64,000 nt of DNA from Comamonas testosteroni (GTDB taxonomy: Bacteria; Pseudomonadota; Gammaproteobacteria; Burkholderiales; Burkholderiaceae_C). The translations under genes and the position numbers were made by a program. The notes beneath the pieces are model-generated. The model was not told where the DNA came from. It saw only the letters and a program-made list of their open reading frames with translations, and ran no database searches. Positions 1 to 7,655 of this stretch are shown piece by piece (within the stretch, counting starts at the first letter, position 1; each line of letters starts with the position of its first letter). Where the stretch lies: contig NZ_AWOR01000047.1 of NCBI RefSeq assembly GCF_000761245.1, positions 62,001-126,000 on the forward strand, read 5' to 3'.

Positions 1-234
1 CCTCAGCAGCGGGTCTGCCGTTTGCAGCAGGCTGGCACCTGCAGGCAGCCAGCGCCCGGCCGGCATGATGGCATCCTCCACATCGGCAATCGCGTTTTCC
101 AGTGTCAGCGCATTGGGCATGCGCTGGCCAAATGCCTTGACCAGGGTGGCCATGCCTATGGGTAGCCGATGTTGCTGCGAGCCGATGTCGAGTGTCAGCG
201 CCGTATCGCCAAGGGTGAGAAAGATGGAGTCCAT
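1..234 (-). CDS. Partial hypothetical protein (N-terminal 78 codons)
   Basis: This reading frame starts at an ATG at 234 and runs without a stop off the left edge, so only the N-terminus is seen. The protein begins MDSIFLTLGDTALTLDIG and continues with a segment containing MATLVKAFGQRMPNALTLE. I do not recognise a family. There is no signal peptide or membrane segment in the visible part. It lies 46 bp downstream of the histidine phosphatase gene in the same orientation, so the two may be co-transcribed. The base composition and codon use look like those of its neighbours. The frame is continuous and starts with an ATG, which supports it as real coding sequence, but the function is unknown. 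Confidence 0.55.
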   Translation of the reverse strand, partial: MDSIFLTLGDTALTLDIGSQQHRLPIGMATLVKAFGQRMPNALTLENAIADVEDAIMPAGRWLPAGASLLQTADPLLR

Positions 235-280
235 TGCGGCTTTGTAGCACTTTGCGTTGGCCGGCTCCGGGCTTGAGGGG

Positions 281-958
281 TCAGGCGCTGGTGATCCAGC
301 TTCTGTATTCGGCGCTATCGAGATGGTTGAGCGTGTTGAAGCTTTGCAGCATCAAGCGCTTGGGGCTGATGCTGAACTCGGTCACGGCAATATTGCGCAG
401 CCGCATATTCAGGGCAATGGTCACCTCGGGCGCGGTGCCAAGCACCTGGCCCACGGCAGTGGAGATGGGACCGCCGCTGCTGACCAGCAGCACGTTGCGG
501 CCGCTGTGCTGGTGGCGTATCTCCTCAAGCACTTGGTGCACGCCGTCCGCAAAGCCGTTCCAGTCGGGCATGCCCTGCGGGCTGATGGTTCCTCCCATCC
601 ATTGCGCCAGCGCGTCGCACAGCAGGCGGAAATGATGGCGGTACAGCTCGGGCGTATCGGGCCTGGGCAGAGGGGCCGGGTGGATGGCGCGCAGCAGGGC
701 TTCGCTGTCGTACTCGTTGAGTCCGGGCCGGCTTTGTGCCTCGGTGCTGGAAGCGTTGCCCAGGCCCTGGACGATGCCGGCCAGCGTCTGCTGATGGCGC
801 TTGAGCGTGCCGGCATAGACGGCGTCGAACGTCAGACCTCGCTCACGCCAGTATTCACCCAGACGCACGGCCTGTTCCTGGCCGCGTGTGCTGAGCTGGT
901 CGTAATCATCCGCGCCAAACGAGGCCTGGCCATGGCGCACAAGGTAGAGGTTTCCCAT
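281..958 (-). CDS. Histidine phosphatase family protein
   Basis: The 225-residue protein starts MGNLYLVRHGQASFG, with the phosphohistidine signature Arg8-His9-Gly10 of the phosphoglycerate mutase-like (histidine phosphatase) superfamily near the N-terminus. A second conserved block, VSSGGPIS at about residues 160-167, occupies the place where this superfamily usually has its second active-site histidine. Here that position reads SSGG rather than SHGG, which is unusual and may alter catalysis. The protein looks cytoplasmic. Its substrate cannot be told from sequence, because the family covers sugar phosphates, nucleotides and phosphoproteins. It is followed on the same strand by an unknown gene and is divergent from the iron transporter operon. 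Confidence 0.85.
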   Translation of the reverse strand: MGNLYLVRHGQASFGADDYDQLSTRGQEQAVRLGEYWRERGLTFDAVYAGTLKRHQQTLAGIVQGLGNASSTEAQSRPGLNEYDSEALLRAIHPAPLPRPDTPELYRHHFRLLCDALAQWMGGTISPQGMPDWNGFADGVHQVLEEIRHQHSGRNVLLVSSGGPISTAVGQVLGTAPEVTIALNMRLRNIAVTEFSISPKRLMLQSFNTLNHLDSAEYRSWITSA

Positions 959-1102
959 GGCGCGGATGTTGGGCCTTGCCCGCTTGCGGCGCTGTCATGC
1001 CTGCGACCTGCTGGCGCTTGGGTGACAGTGCCGGGGGGCATATTTCCGCAACTGTCGTCCGGATTGGAGTCCTGGCAGGGCATGCCTCTCGGTTAAGATA
1101 GT

Positions 1103-1117
1103 TGAGAGCTATTCTCA
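1103..1117 (+). promoter_or_regulatory. Fur box-like operator upstream of the iron transporter
   Basis: The 15-bp near-palindrome TGAGAGCTATTCTCA matches the 7-1-7 form of the Fur-binding consensus (TGAtAATnATTaTCA, commonly TGAGAATnATTCTCA). It lies 126 bp before the start of the iron-binding protein gene. Its position suggests iron-dependent repression of the transporter by Fur. This is a pattern match, supported by the function of the downstream genes. Confidence 0.6.
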
Positions 1118-1124
1118 AAAACAT

Positions 1125-1216
1125 AAAAACACGCTCCGCTTTCGGTACTGGTTCACGGATCTCTTGCACTTGGCTGGCAGGAGACTTGTCGGTTTCGAGG
1201 CGGAGCGTGTTTTTTT
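1125..1216 (+). promoter_or_regulatory. Leader hairpin with terminator-like T-run before fbpA
   Basis: A perfect 15-bp inverted repeat pairs 1125-1139 (AAAAACACGCTCCGC) with 1200-1214. The right arm runs into seven T residues at 1210-1216. The 60-bp loop region carries no obvious coding sequence. The structure lies between the Fur box and the fbpA ribosome-binding site, so it would be in the mRNA leader. It could act as an attenuator, as the 3' end of a short Fur-controlled RNA of about 90 nt, or simply as a terminator. Which of these applies is inference. Confidence 0.45.
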
Positions 1217-1243
1217 ATGCCTGTTCACCTTCTGGAGCCCTTC

Positions 1244-2272
1244 ATGTTTCGACGACCCCTGTTTGCACTGGCCGCCGTTGCCAGCCTGTGCGCCCCTGCG
1301 CTGTCCGCCCACGCCGAGGACATCACGCTCTACACCACCCGTGAACCGGCTCTGATCCAGCCCTTGCTGGCTGCCTTCACGGCGCAGACCAAGATCGGCG
1401 TGAAGACGGTGTTCGTCAAGGACGGCCTGCTGGAGCGCGTCAAGGCCGAAGGTCAGCGCTCGCCTGCCGACGTGCTGATGACGGTGGATATCGGCAATCT
1501 GCTGGATCTGGTGGACGGTGGCGTGACGCAGCCCGTCAAGTCCAGCGCGCTGGAGGCGGCCATCCCGGCCCAGCTTCGCGCCGCAGACAACCAGTGGTTT
1601 GCGCTGTCCATGCGGGCCCGCGTGCTGTATGCCGAAAAGGACATGAAGATCGGCGCCTTCCGCTATGAAGACCTGGCCAAGCCGCAGTTCAAGGGCAAGG
1701 TCTGCAGCCGTGCCGGCCAGCACCCGTACAACACGGCGCTGATTGCCGCCATGATTGCCCATGACGGTGAAGCCAAGACCGAACAGTGGCTCAAGGGCGT
1801 CAAGGCCAATCTGGCGCGCAAGGCCACGGGCGGCGACCGCGATGTGGCGCGCGACATTCTGGGCGGCATCTGCGATGTGGGCCTGGCCAACACCTATTAC
1901 GTGGGCCATATGAAGGCGGCCAAGGAAGGTACGGACGCACGCAAGTGGGGCGATGCCATCAAGGTCATCAAGCCTACTTTCAACGATCCCAAGAGCGGCA
2001 CGCATATCAATATCAGCGGCGCCTCGGTGGCCAAGCACGCTCCCAACCGCGATCAGGCCGTGAAGCTGCTGGAGTTCCTGGTCTCCGAGCCGGCCCAGAA
2101 TATGTACGCCCAGGCCAACTACGAGCACCCTGTGCGCAAGGGCGTGGCGCTGGACCCCGTGGTGGCCCAGAGCATCGGCGAGATCAAGATCGATCCGCTG
2201 CCGCTGACCGAGATCGCCAAGCACCGTAAGGCTGCCAGCGTGCTGGTCGACAAGGTGGGGTTTGATAAATAA
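1244..2272 (+). CDS. fbpA: Ferric iron ABC transporter, periplasmic substrate-binding protein
   Basis: The 342-residue protein belongs to the family of iron(III)-binding periplasmic proteins (FbpA/FutA/AfuA). It has a Sec signal peptide with likely cleavage after LSAHA, and the mature protein begins EDITLYTTREPALIQPLL, typical of this family. A C-terminal block, NMYAQANYEHPVR, matches the family's tyrosine-bearing iron-binding region. I chose the ATG at 1244 because GGAG at 1234-1237 is well spaced and the signal peptide follows directly. An upstream in-frame ATG at 1217 would sit immediately after the T-run of the leader hairpin and is unlikely. The permease and ATPase genes follow, and a Fur-like box lies upstream, so the protein probably captures ferric iron for import under iron limitation. 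Confidence 0.92.
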   Translation: MFRRPLFALAAVASLCAPALSAHAEDITLYTTREPALIQPLLAAFTAQTKIGVKTVFVKDGLLERVKAEGQRSPADVLMTVDIGNLLDLVDGGVTQPVKSSALEAAIPAQLRAADNQWFALSMRARVLYAEKDMKIGAFRYEDLAKPQFKGKVCSRAGQHPYNTALIAAMIAHDGEAKTEQWLKGVKANLARKATGGDRDVARDILGGICDVGLANTYYVGHMKAAKEGTDARKWGDAIKVIKPTFNDPKSGTHINISGASVAKHAPNRDQAVKLLEFLVSEPAQNMYAQANYEHPVRKGVALDPVVAQSIGEIKIDPLPLTEIAKHRKAASVLVDKVGFDK

Positions 2273-2273
2273 G

Positions 2274-2363
2274 TAGCCCCCTGAGGCGCTGATGCGCCTT
2301 CCCCCTCTCTCGCTTCGCGGGAGGGGGACAACACCTTCGCTGCGAGGCGGCTCTTGCTCGATG
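2274..2363 (+). repeat. Dispersed post-stop repeat, family 1, copy A
   Basis: The copy begins 1-4 bp after the fbpA stop codon with AGCCCCCTGAGGCGCT and ends GAGGCGGCTCTTGCTCGATG. Between lie two short hairpin-forming segments, one of them CCCCCTCT paired with an AGGGGG-type arm. Copies B (5978-6086) and E (53856-53940) share both ends, and C and D are shortened relatives. It separates fbpA from fbpB within the operon. Confidence 0.75.
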
Positions 2364-2415
2364 TTCCTTTGATGGAGCATGCCTGTCCAAGGGCCGTTTC
2401 CTTTTTGATTTTTTG

Positions 2416-4068
2416 ATGTTTTCTTATCTTCGTTCAGGGCTCAGGCCCGTCGGGCCGGTGTGGCAGGGCGCAAGCTGGTTGATTGCGCTGGGTGTGTTTG
2501 CGCCCATTGCCTCGCTGGCCTGGCTGGCTCTGGGGGCGGACTGGGCGCACTGGCAGGATCTGCTGCGCTATGTGCTACCCGATGCCGCCGCCAATACGGC
2601 CTGGCTGCTGGGCGGGGTGGGCCTGATGGTGCTGGTGGTGGGCACGGGCTGTGCCTGGCTGGTGACGGCCTTTGATTTTCCGGGGCGGCGCTGGCTGCAC
2701 TGGGCGCTGCTGCTGCCGCTGGCCATGCCGGCCTATATCGTGGCCTTTGCCTATCTGGATCTGCTTCACCCCATAGGCCCGGTGCAGGGTGCGCTGCGCT
2801 GGTTGCTGGGTTACGACAGCCCGCGCCAGTGGCGCCTGCCCGATCTACGCTCCATGGGCGGTGCGATCTTTGTGCTGGGCTTCACGCTCTATCCCTATGT
2901 GTACATGACGGCACGGGCCATGTTCATGACCCAGCCGGCGCATCTGATGGAAGCCGCACGCTCGCTGGGTGAAACCCGCTGGGGTGCTTTTTGGCGCGTG
3001 GCCCTGCCCATGGCGCGGCCGGCGCTGGTCGTGGGGCTGAGCCTGGCGTTGCTGGAGACGCTCAACGATATCGGCGCGTCCGAGTTTCTTGGCGTGCACA
3101 CGCTCACGGTGTCGATCTACACCACCTGGGTCACGCGCTCCGATCTGGCTGGCGCCGCGCAGATTGCCTGCTCCATGCTGCTGGCCGTGGTGGCACTGGT
3201 CTGGCTGGAGCGTCAGGGCCGCAGTCGTCAGCGCTTTGGCTCTGCCCAGCGCATGAGGGCCATAGCGCCGCACCGCCTGCCCGCAGGCCGGGCCTGGCTG
3301 GCAACACTGGCTTGCAGTCTGCCGGTGCTGGTCGGCTTTGCTGCGCCAGCGGCCTATCTGGCTTGGGAAAGCGGCAAGCGTCTGGTACAGGGCTCGGGCG
3401 TGTCCGAGGGCCTGGTGTCCAGTCTGCTCAACACGTTGGGGCTGGCGCTGGGCGTGACAGTGATCGCCGTGGCTGCAGGTCTTGTCGTGGCCTGGGCCAC
3501 GCGCACGGGCATCAGCACGCGGGCGCCTTCGCGCTGGCCAGCGCAGTTGGCGGCGCTGGGTTACGCCGTGCCGGGCACGGTGCTGGCCATCGGCCTGTTG
3601 ACGCCGGCGCTGGCGTTCGACGCCGGGCTGGCCCAGTTGTTCGGTATGGATGGTCTGCCTCTGATGGGGCAGGGCATTGTGCTGGTGGCTGCCTGCGTGA
3701 TTCGCTTCCTGGTCATGCCCGTGGGCGGTATCGAGGCCGGACTGGCCCGTATCCCGCCGACGCTGGAACAGGCCTCGCGCCTGCTGGGCGAAAGCCGCCT
3801 GGGCACGCTGCGCCGCGTACACCTGCCGCTGCTGAGGCCTGCCATGGCCACCAGTGCCATGCTGGTATTTGTCGATGCCATGAAGGAGCTGCCCGCCACC
3901 TTGCTGCTGCGCCCGGCCGATTTCGACACCCTGGCCACCTGGCTCTATGCCGAAGCCGCGCGCGGGACCTATGAGGAGGGCGCGATCGCCGCGCTGTGCA
4001 TTGTGATTGCGGGGCTGGTTCCCGTCATGCTGCTGGCGCGCACGCAGCTGTCGGATGGGCAGCGATGA
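2416..4068 (+). CDS. fbpB: Ferric iron ABC transporter, fused permease
   Basis: The protein of about 550 residues is the inner-membrane permease of an Fbp-type iron importer. It contains two homologous permease halves, each with several hydrophobic helices and an EAA-type loop that contacts the ATPase. The first loop is EAARSLGETRWGAFWRVALP at about residues 179-198. The second is EQASRLLGESRLGTLRRVHLP-like at about 451-471. Both read as intact. The ATG at 2416 is taken as the start, although a TTG lies directly before it. No strong ribosome-binding site is visible in the T-rich stretch upstream. The gene follows fbpA after a 143-bp gap containing dispersed repeat copy A. Confidence 0.93.
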   Translation: MFSYLRSGLRPVGPVWQGASWLIALGVFAPIASLAWLALGADWAHWQDLLRYVLPDAAANTAWLLGGVGLMVLVVGTGCAWLVTAFDFPGRRWLHWALLLPLAMPAYIVAFAYLDLLHPIGPVQGALRWLLGYDSPRQWRLPDLRSMGGAIFVLGFTLYPYVYMTARAMFMTQPAHLMEAARSLGETRWGAFWRVALPMARPALVVGLSLALLETLNDIGASEFLGVHTLTVSIYTTWVTRSDLAGAAQIACSMLLAVVALVWLERQGRSRQRFGSAQRMRAIAPHRLPAGRAWLATLACSLPVLVGFAAPAAYLAWESGKRLVQGSGVSEGLVSSLLNTLGLALGVTVIAVAAGLVVAWATRTGISTRAPSRWPAQLAALGYAVPGTVLAIGLLTPALAFDAGLAQLFGMDGLPLMGQGIVLVAACVIRFLVMPVGGIEAGLARIPPTLEQASRLLGESRLGTLRRVHLPLLRPAMATSAMLVFVDAMKELPATLLLRPADFDTLATWLYAEAARGTYEEGAIAALCIVIAGLVPVMLLARTQLSDGQR

Positions 4069-4082
4069 ATACGCATGAAAAT

Positions 4083-4125
4083 CGGCTGTGGCGCTTATTT
4101 ATATTGCGTAAGCAGCTATTGAATA
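4083..4125 (-). repeat. Dispersed repeat, family 2, between fbpB and fbpC
   Basis: Read on the minus strand this segment contains AATAGCTGCTTACGC followed by ATAAATAAGCG and AGCCGATTTT. It aligns with the segments at 42979-43020 and 49621-49670 (core TAGCTGCTTGCGCTT, then GCGTTTGAGCC). It is visibly more AT-rich than its surroundings and fills much of the 166-bp gap before the ATPase gene. I see no gene in that gap. Confidence 0.6.
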
Positions 4126-4234
4126 TGAATAGGATGAACAGGACTTGTGCAAACAAAAATGCAGCAACGGCCGGCCTCCCGAGGCAGTCGTCCTGCCTGA
4201 ACCTGTTTTGCCTAAGTCTTGATGAAGTGATTGC

Positions 4235-4894
4235 ATGACCGCCTCTCTACAAATTGCGCAGCTGCAACTGGGCTATGAAACGCCTACGGGTCTGCACACC
4301 GTGCTGCAGGGCTTTGATCTGCAGGTGCCTGCAGGTCATATCGCCAGCCTGCTGGGGCCCTCGGGCTGCGGCAAGACCTCTGTGCTGCGAGCGATTGCGG
4401 GTTTTGAGCCGGTGCGCGCGGGCAGCATTCATCTGGGCGAGGTATTGCTCTCCGGCCCCGGCACGCATCTGCCTCCCGAGCAGCGCCATGTGGGCATGAT
4501 GTTTCAGGAATACGGTCTGTTCCCGCACCTGACGGCCGCACAGAACGTGGGCTTCGGCCTGCGCCGCATGGGCAAGCCAGAGCGCGACAAACGTGTGCAG
4601 GAGCTGCTTGCCGTGGTGGGACTGGCAAATTCAGGTAGCAAGTTCCCACACGAGCTGTCCGGCGGGCAGCAGCAGCGTGTGGCGCTGGCCCGCGCCCTGG
4701 CGCCGTCCCCGGCCTTGCTGCTGCTCGATGAGCCATTTTCCAATCTCGACGCTGCCACGCGCGAGCGTCTGACGCTGGAGGTGCGCGACATTCTGCGGGC
4801 CACCGGGCAGACGGCGATTCTGGTCACGCACAACGCGCAGGAGGCCGAAACCATGGCCGACCAGATCTGCAGGATGACGCCGTCTCAGCTCTGA
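4235..4894 (+). CDS. fbpC: Iron ABC transporter ATP-binding protein, short form
   Basis: The 219-residue protein is the nucleotide-binding subunit that would power the adjacent permease. Walker A is GPSGCGKT at residues 41-48, the ABC signature is LSGGQQQRVALARA, Walker B is LLLLDEP with the following SNLD D-loop, and the switch histidine is in VTHNAQEA. Typical FbpC proteins run to about 350 residues with a C-terminal regulatory (TOBE-like) domain. This one stops shortly after the switch region, so that domain is missing. The catalytic core is intact. The loss may remove a regulatory input or mark a shorter subfamily. The gap to fbpB is 166 bp and holds a dispersed repeat. Confidence 0.9.
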   Translation: MTASLQIAQLQLGYETPTGLHTVLQGFDLQVPAGHIASLLGPSGCGKTSVLRAIAGFEPVRAGSIHLGEVLLSGPGTHLPPEQRHVGMMFQEYGLFPHLTAAQNVGFGLRRMGKPERDKRVQELLAVVGLANSGSKFPHELSGGQQQRVALARALAPSPALLLLDEPFSNLDAATRERLTLEVRDILRATGQTAILVTHNAQEAETMADQICRMTPSQL

Positions 4895-4908
4895 GCCGGC
4901 CCTGAGGT

Positions 4909-5877
4909 CTAAAGCAGGACGCGGCCTGATGTGACGGTCACCGTGTGGCCGCCCACCCAGAGATTGCCTTTGGCTGCGGTCTGGACATGAACCTGTCCGT
5001 CACGGCCCACGCAAACGCCTTGCGCGGCGATATAGGGCGTCTGCAGCAGACCTTCGCCCGTCAGCCATTGGGCCAGCGCAGCATTCAGGCTGCCGGTGAC
5101 AGGGTCTTCGCTGGCGGTCTCGCCTATCAGGGCGCGCACTTCGAGGCGTGGCTGGGCTGAGGTCACTTTTTCTTGGACGGCCTCTTCAGCCTGCTTCGCA
5201 AAAGCGCGGGCCTCGCGGCTGGAGCGGCCAATCAGCGGGGCATCCTCTTCCACCTCATAAATGGCAGCCAGACCGGCTTTGGCTCCCAGCTTTTTGAGCG
5301 CTCCAAAGTCTGGCTCCACACTCAGAACCGTATCGGGGTGGTCCAGCAGCATTCCCAGCCAGGGTGATCCGTTATGGAGGCTGCGTGCCATCAGCAGCTG
5401 CTCACGCTGCAGGCCCAGCGCCTGCAGAACGGGTGCCAGTTCTTCTTCGGAAATCTCCTGAGAGTCGAGTGAGGGCGCTTCGAAAAAAAGAGCGCCTTGT
5501 GCATTGCAGCCAATGGCTACCAGGCCTTTTTTGCACTCCTGCAGTACCTGCTCGGGGTTGCGCGGTTGGCCGCCCTGGGCCAGCCAGGCATGGCAGCTGC
5601 CCAGCGTGGGGTGGCCAGCAAAAGCCAGCTCGCCCGCAGGCGTGAAGATGCGCAGCTGGTAGTCGGCCCCTGCGGCCAGCGCTGCTGTGCTGGGCTGCAG
5701 CACAAAGGTGGTTTCCGACAGATTGGTCCAGCGCGCAAAGGCCTGCATCTGAGCATCGCTCAAGCCATCGGCGCCCAGTACCACGGCCACAGGGTTGCCG
5801 AGCAGCGCGGTGTGCGTGAACACGTCCACGGTCATATAGGGACGGGATAGAGCGGCATGGGTAGCTGGAGCAGACAT
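4909..5877 (-). CDS. PhzF family isomerase/epimerase
   Basis: The 322-residue protein matches the PhzF/DapF-like fold. It begins with the family's strand pattern (TVDVFTHTALLGNPVAVVLGADG), followed by WTNLSETTFVL, which carries the conserved glutamate (Glu55) used as catalytic acid/base in PhzF. The central FTPAGELAFAGHPTLG block and the C-terminal GETASEDPVTGSLNAALAQWL block are also characteristic. PhzF itself isomerises a phenazine precursor. Most homologues outside phenazine operons have unknown substrates, and no phenazine genes are present here. The gene is convergent with fbpC (14-bp gap) and follows the aminotransferase gene on the same strand. Confidence 0.9.
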   Translation of the reverse strand: MSAPATHAALSRPYMTVDVFTHTALLGNPVAVVLGADGLSDAQMQAFARWTNLSETTFVLQPSTAALAAGADYQLRIFTPAGELAFAGHPTLGSCHAWLAQGGQPRNPEQVLQECKKGLVAIGCNAQGALFFEAPSLDSQEISEEELAPVLQALGLQREQLLMARSLHNGSPWLGMLLDHPDTVLSVEPDFGALKKLGAKAGLAAIYEVEEDAPLIGRSSREARAFAKQAEEAVQEKVTSAQPRLEVRALIGETASEDPVTGSLNAALAQWLTGEGLLQTPYIAAQGVCVGRDGQVHVQTAAKGNLWVGGHTVTVTSGRVLL

Positions 5878-5977
5878 GGGCAGCGATTGTCGGCAAAAAG
5901 AAAAACCGGCGCTGCACGGAGGTTCGTGTCAGGCCGGTTGATGAGGCATTGCACATGCCATGGGGTATCAGAGACGC

Positions 5978-6086
5978 CGAGCAAGAGCCGAGGTGGCCCC
6001 GCCGCCTTGCGGCGATGGCGTCGTCCCCCTCCCGAAGAGAGAGGGGGAAGGCGGGGCCGCCTAGGCGCGGAGCGCCTCAGGGGGAG
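5978..6086 (-). repeat. Dispersed post-stop repeat, family 1, copy B
   Basis: On the minus strand the copy begins about 8 bp after the aminotransferase stop codon with CTCCCCCTGAGGCGCT. It passes through an inverted CCTAGGCGG/CCGCC-type segment and a CCCCCTCTCT hairpin arm, and ends CGGCTCTTGCTCGGCG. Ends and orientation relative to the upstream gene match copies A and E. It occupies the 217-bp gap between the aminotransferase and PhzF-family genes. Confidence 0.75.
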
Positions 6087-6094
6087 CTTTCAGA

Positions 6095-7273
6095 TCAGAG
6101 GCTGGCCTTGATGGCCTCAGCCAGAGACTTGACGCCGACGTTGATCTGCTCGGCAGACACCGTCACGTAGGACAGGCGCAGTGTGTTGTTCTGTGCATCG
6201 CCGGCGTAGAAGGGCGCGCCGGGCACAAAAGCCATATTGCGCTCCACCGCCTTGGCCAGCAGGGCCTGGGCGTCCATGCCTGCAGGCAGCTTGACCCAGA
6301 GGAACATGCCGCCCACAGGACGTGTCCACTTCACGTCGAGGCCGGCCATCTCGCGCTCCAGAGCCATCAGCATCACATCGCGCTGGGCCTTGTACATGGC
6401 GCGGATGGTGGGCACATGGCGGTCCAGGAAACCGTCCTTGATGACTTCGGCCACGACGCGCTGGTTGAAGCTGGGGGTGTGCAGATCGGCAGCCTGCTTG
6501 GCCTGGGTCAGCTTGCCGTACACGGACTTGGGCGCGACGATGAAGCCGATGCGCAGGCCCGGGGCCAGCACCTTGGAGAACGAGCCCATGTAGATCACGC
6601 CCTCGGGGTTGCGTGCAGCCAGGGGCAGGGGAGGCTCTTGCTCGTACCAGAGGTCGCCGTAGGGGTTGTCCTCGATCAGGGGAATGTCCAGTTCCCTGGC
6701 CTTGTCGACCAGGGCCTGGCGGCGCGCATCGCTCATGGTGCGGCCGGTGGGGTTCTGGAAGTTGGGCAGCACATAGGCCAGGCGGGCCTTGTCGGCGCCG
6801 CTGCCGATCTGCTTGACAAAGTCGTCGATCAGCATGCCTTCGTCATCGCTGTCCACGCCCACGGCCACGGGTTCCATGGGGGTGAAGGCCTGCAAGGCGC
6901 CGAGGTAAGTGGGCTTTTCAACCAGCAGACGGCTGCCCTTGTCCAGGAACACCTTGCCGATCAGGTCCAGCGCCTGCTGGCTGCCGGTGGTGATCAGGAT
7001 CTGCTCGGGGTCAACGCTCCAGGGCAGGAAGTCTGCAATCGCCTGACGCAGCGGGGCGAAGCCCTCGGTGGTCGAGTACTGCAGGGCTGCGGCACCGTCA
7101 CGCTGCATCACGGTCTGGCAGGCTTCGGTGAACGCATCCAGAGGGAAGGCCTTGGGGGAGGGCAGGCCGCCAGCCATGCTGATGATGCCGGGGCGGTCGG
7201 TCAGCTTGAGGATCTCGCGGATGGCGGAGGAATTCATCTTGGCAGCACGTTCTGCCAGCGTCCAGGTTGTCAT
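6095..7273 (-). CDS. PLP-dependent aminotransferase, class I/II (2-aminoadipate aminotransferase-like)
   Basis: The 392-residue protein is a fold-type I aminotransferase. The N-terminal block IISMAGGLPSPKAFP and the full length resemble the LysN/2-aminoadipate and MocR-related aminotransferase group. The PLP-binding lysine is Lys234 in GSFSKVLAPGLRIGF. The phosphate/ring-contact block ITTGSQQALDL and the Asp-Tyr block EDNPYGDLWYE are intact, as is NPTGRTM. It probably transfers amino groups between a hydrophobic or acidic amino acid and 2-oxoglutarate, but the substrate is not determined. It is divergent from a MocR-type regulator gene, which often controls such a neighbour. A short hairpin (CCAGCCC/GGGCTGG, 7299-7317) lies in its 5' leader. 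Confidence 0.92.
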   Translation of the reverse strand: MTTWTLAERAAKMNSSAIREILKLTDRPGIISMAGGLPSPKAFPLDAFTEACQTVMQRDGAAALQYSTTEGFAPLRQAIADFLPWSVDPEQILITTGSQQALDLIGKVFLDKGSRLLVEKPTYLGALQAFTPMEPVAVGVDSDDEGMLIDDFVKQIGSGADKARLAYVLPNFQNPTGRTMSDARRQALVDKARELDIPLIEDNPYGDLWYEQEPPLPLAARNPEGVIYMGSFSKVLAPGLRIGFIVAPKSVYGKLTQAKQAADLHTPSFNQRVVAEVIKDGFLDRHVPTIRAMYKAQRDVMLMALEREMAGLDVKWTRPVGGMFLWVKLPAGMDAQALLAKAVERNMAFVPGAPFYAGDAQNNTLRLSYVTVSAEQINVGVKSLAEAIKASL

Positions 7274-7655
7274 AAAACAGTACTCGATCTCTACGTTGCC
7301 AGCCCGGGCAGGGCTGGCCGGTGTGCATTCTCACGCCATTGTCGGGCATGTGCCGGCCTGAGCTTGGGGCTCGGGATGCAATCGCTGCGACGCACAAAGC
7401 GCTGCAACCATGCACCAGCAGGTGGGCTTATTGTGTCGCGGCCGGTTTGCCTGTGTGGGCTGGCGGGCAATTGCGACTGTTTGGTCTGCAGTCGGTGAGA
7501 CCGCAGACCGTGACCATAGCCCTGAGTGGAGGGCGGCCAAGAGAGGTTGATGGACTCAATATACGCTTGAGACCATTACAGTACCTATACAGACAGTCTC
7601 ACAATTATGGCTTCTGTATTGGTATTCGCTTCAATACAGTTCGCTGCACATCACC
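7274..7655. other. Divergent intergenic region, aminotransferase/MocR
   Basis: This 382-bp region has no credible gene. It holds three inverted repeats: CCAGCCC/GGGCTGG at 7299-7317, GGTCTGC/GCAGACC at 7483-7509, and CTGTATT/AATACAG at 7614-7639. It also holds repeated TACAG motifs around 7577-7592. Both divergent promoters must lie here, but I cannot place clear -35/-10 boxes. Confidence 0.6.
7614..7639 (+). promoter_or_regulatory. Inverted repeat, candidate MocR-type operator
   Basis: Two perfect 7-bp arms, CTGTATT and AATACAG, are separated by 12 bp and end 17 bp before the regulator's start codon. Two further TACAG half-sites lie 25-40 bp upstream. MocR/PdxR regulators typically bind repeated half-sites in the divergent promoter region, so autoregulation is plausible. 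Binding is inferred. Confidence 0.45.

Noticed and set aside
3996..4238. Small 80-codon frame in the fbpB-fbpC gap
   Set aside because: It overlaps the permease end in another frame and the family 2 repeat. No ribosome-binding site or recognisable protein was found.
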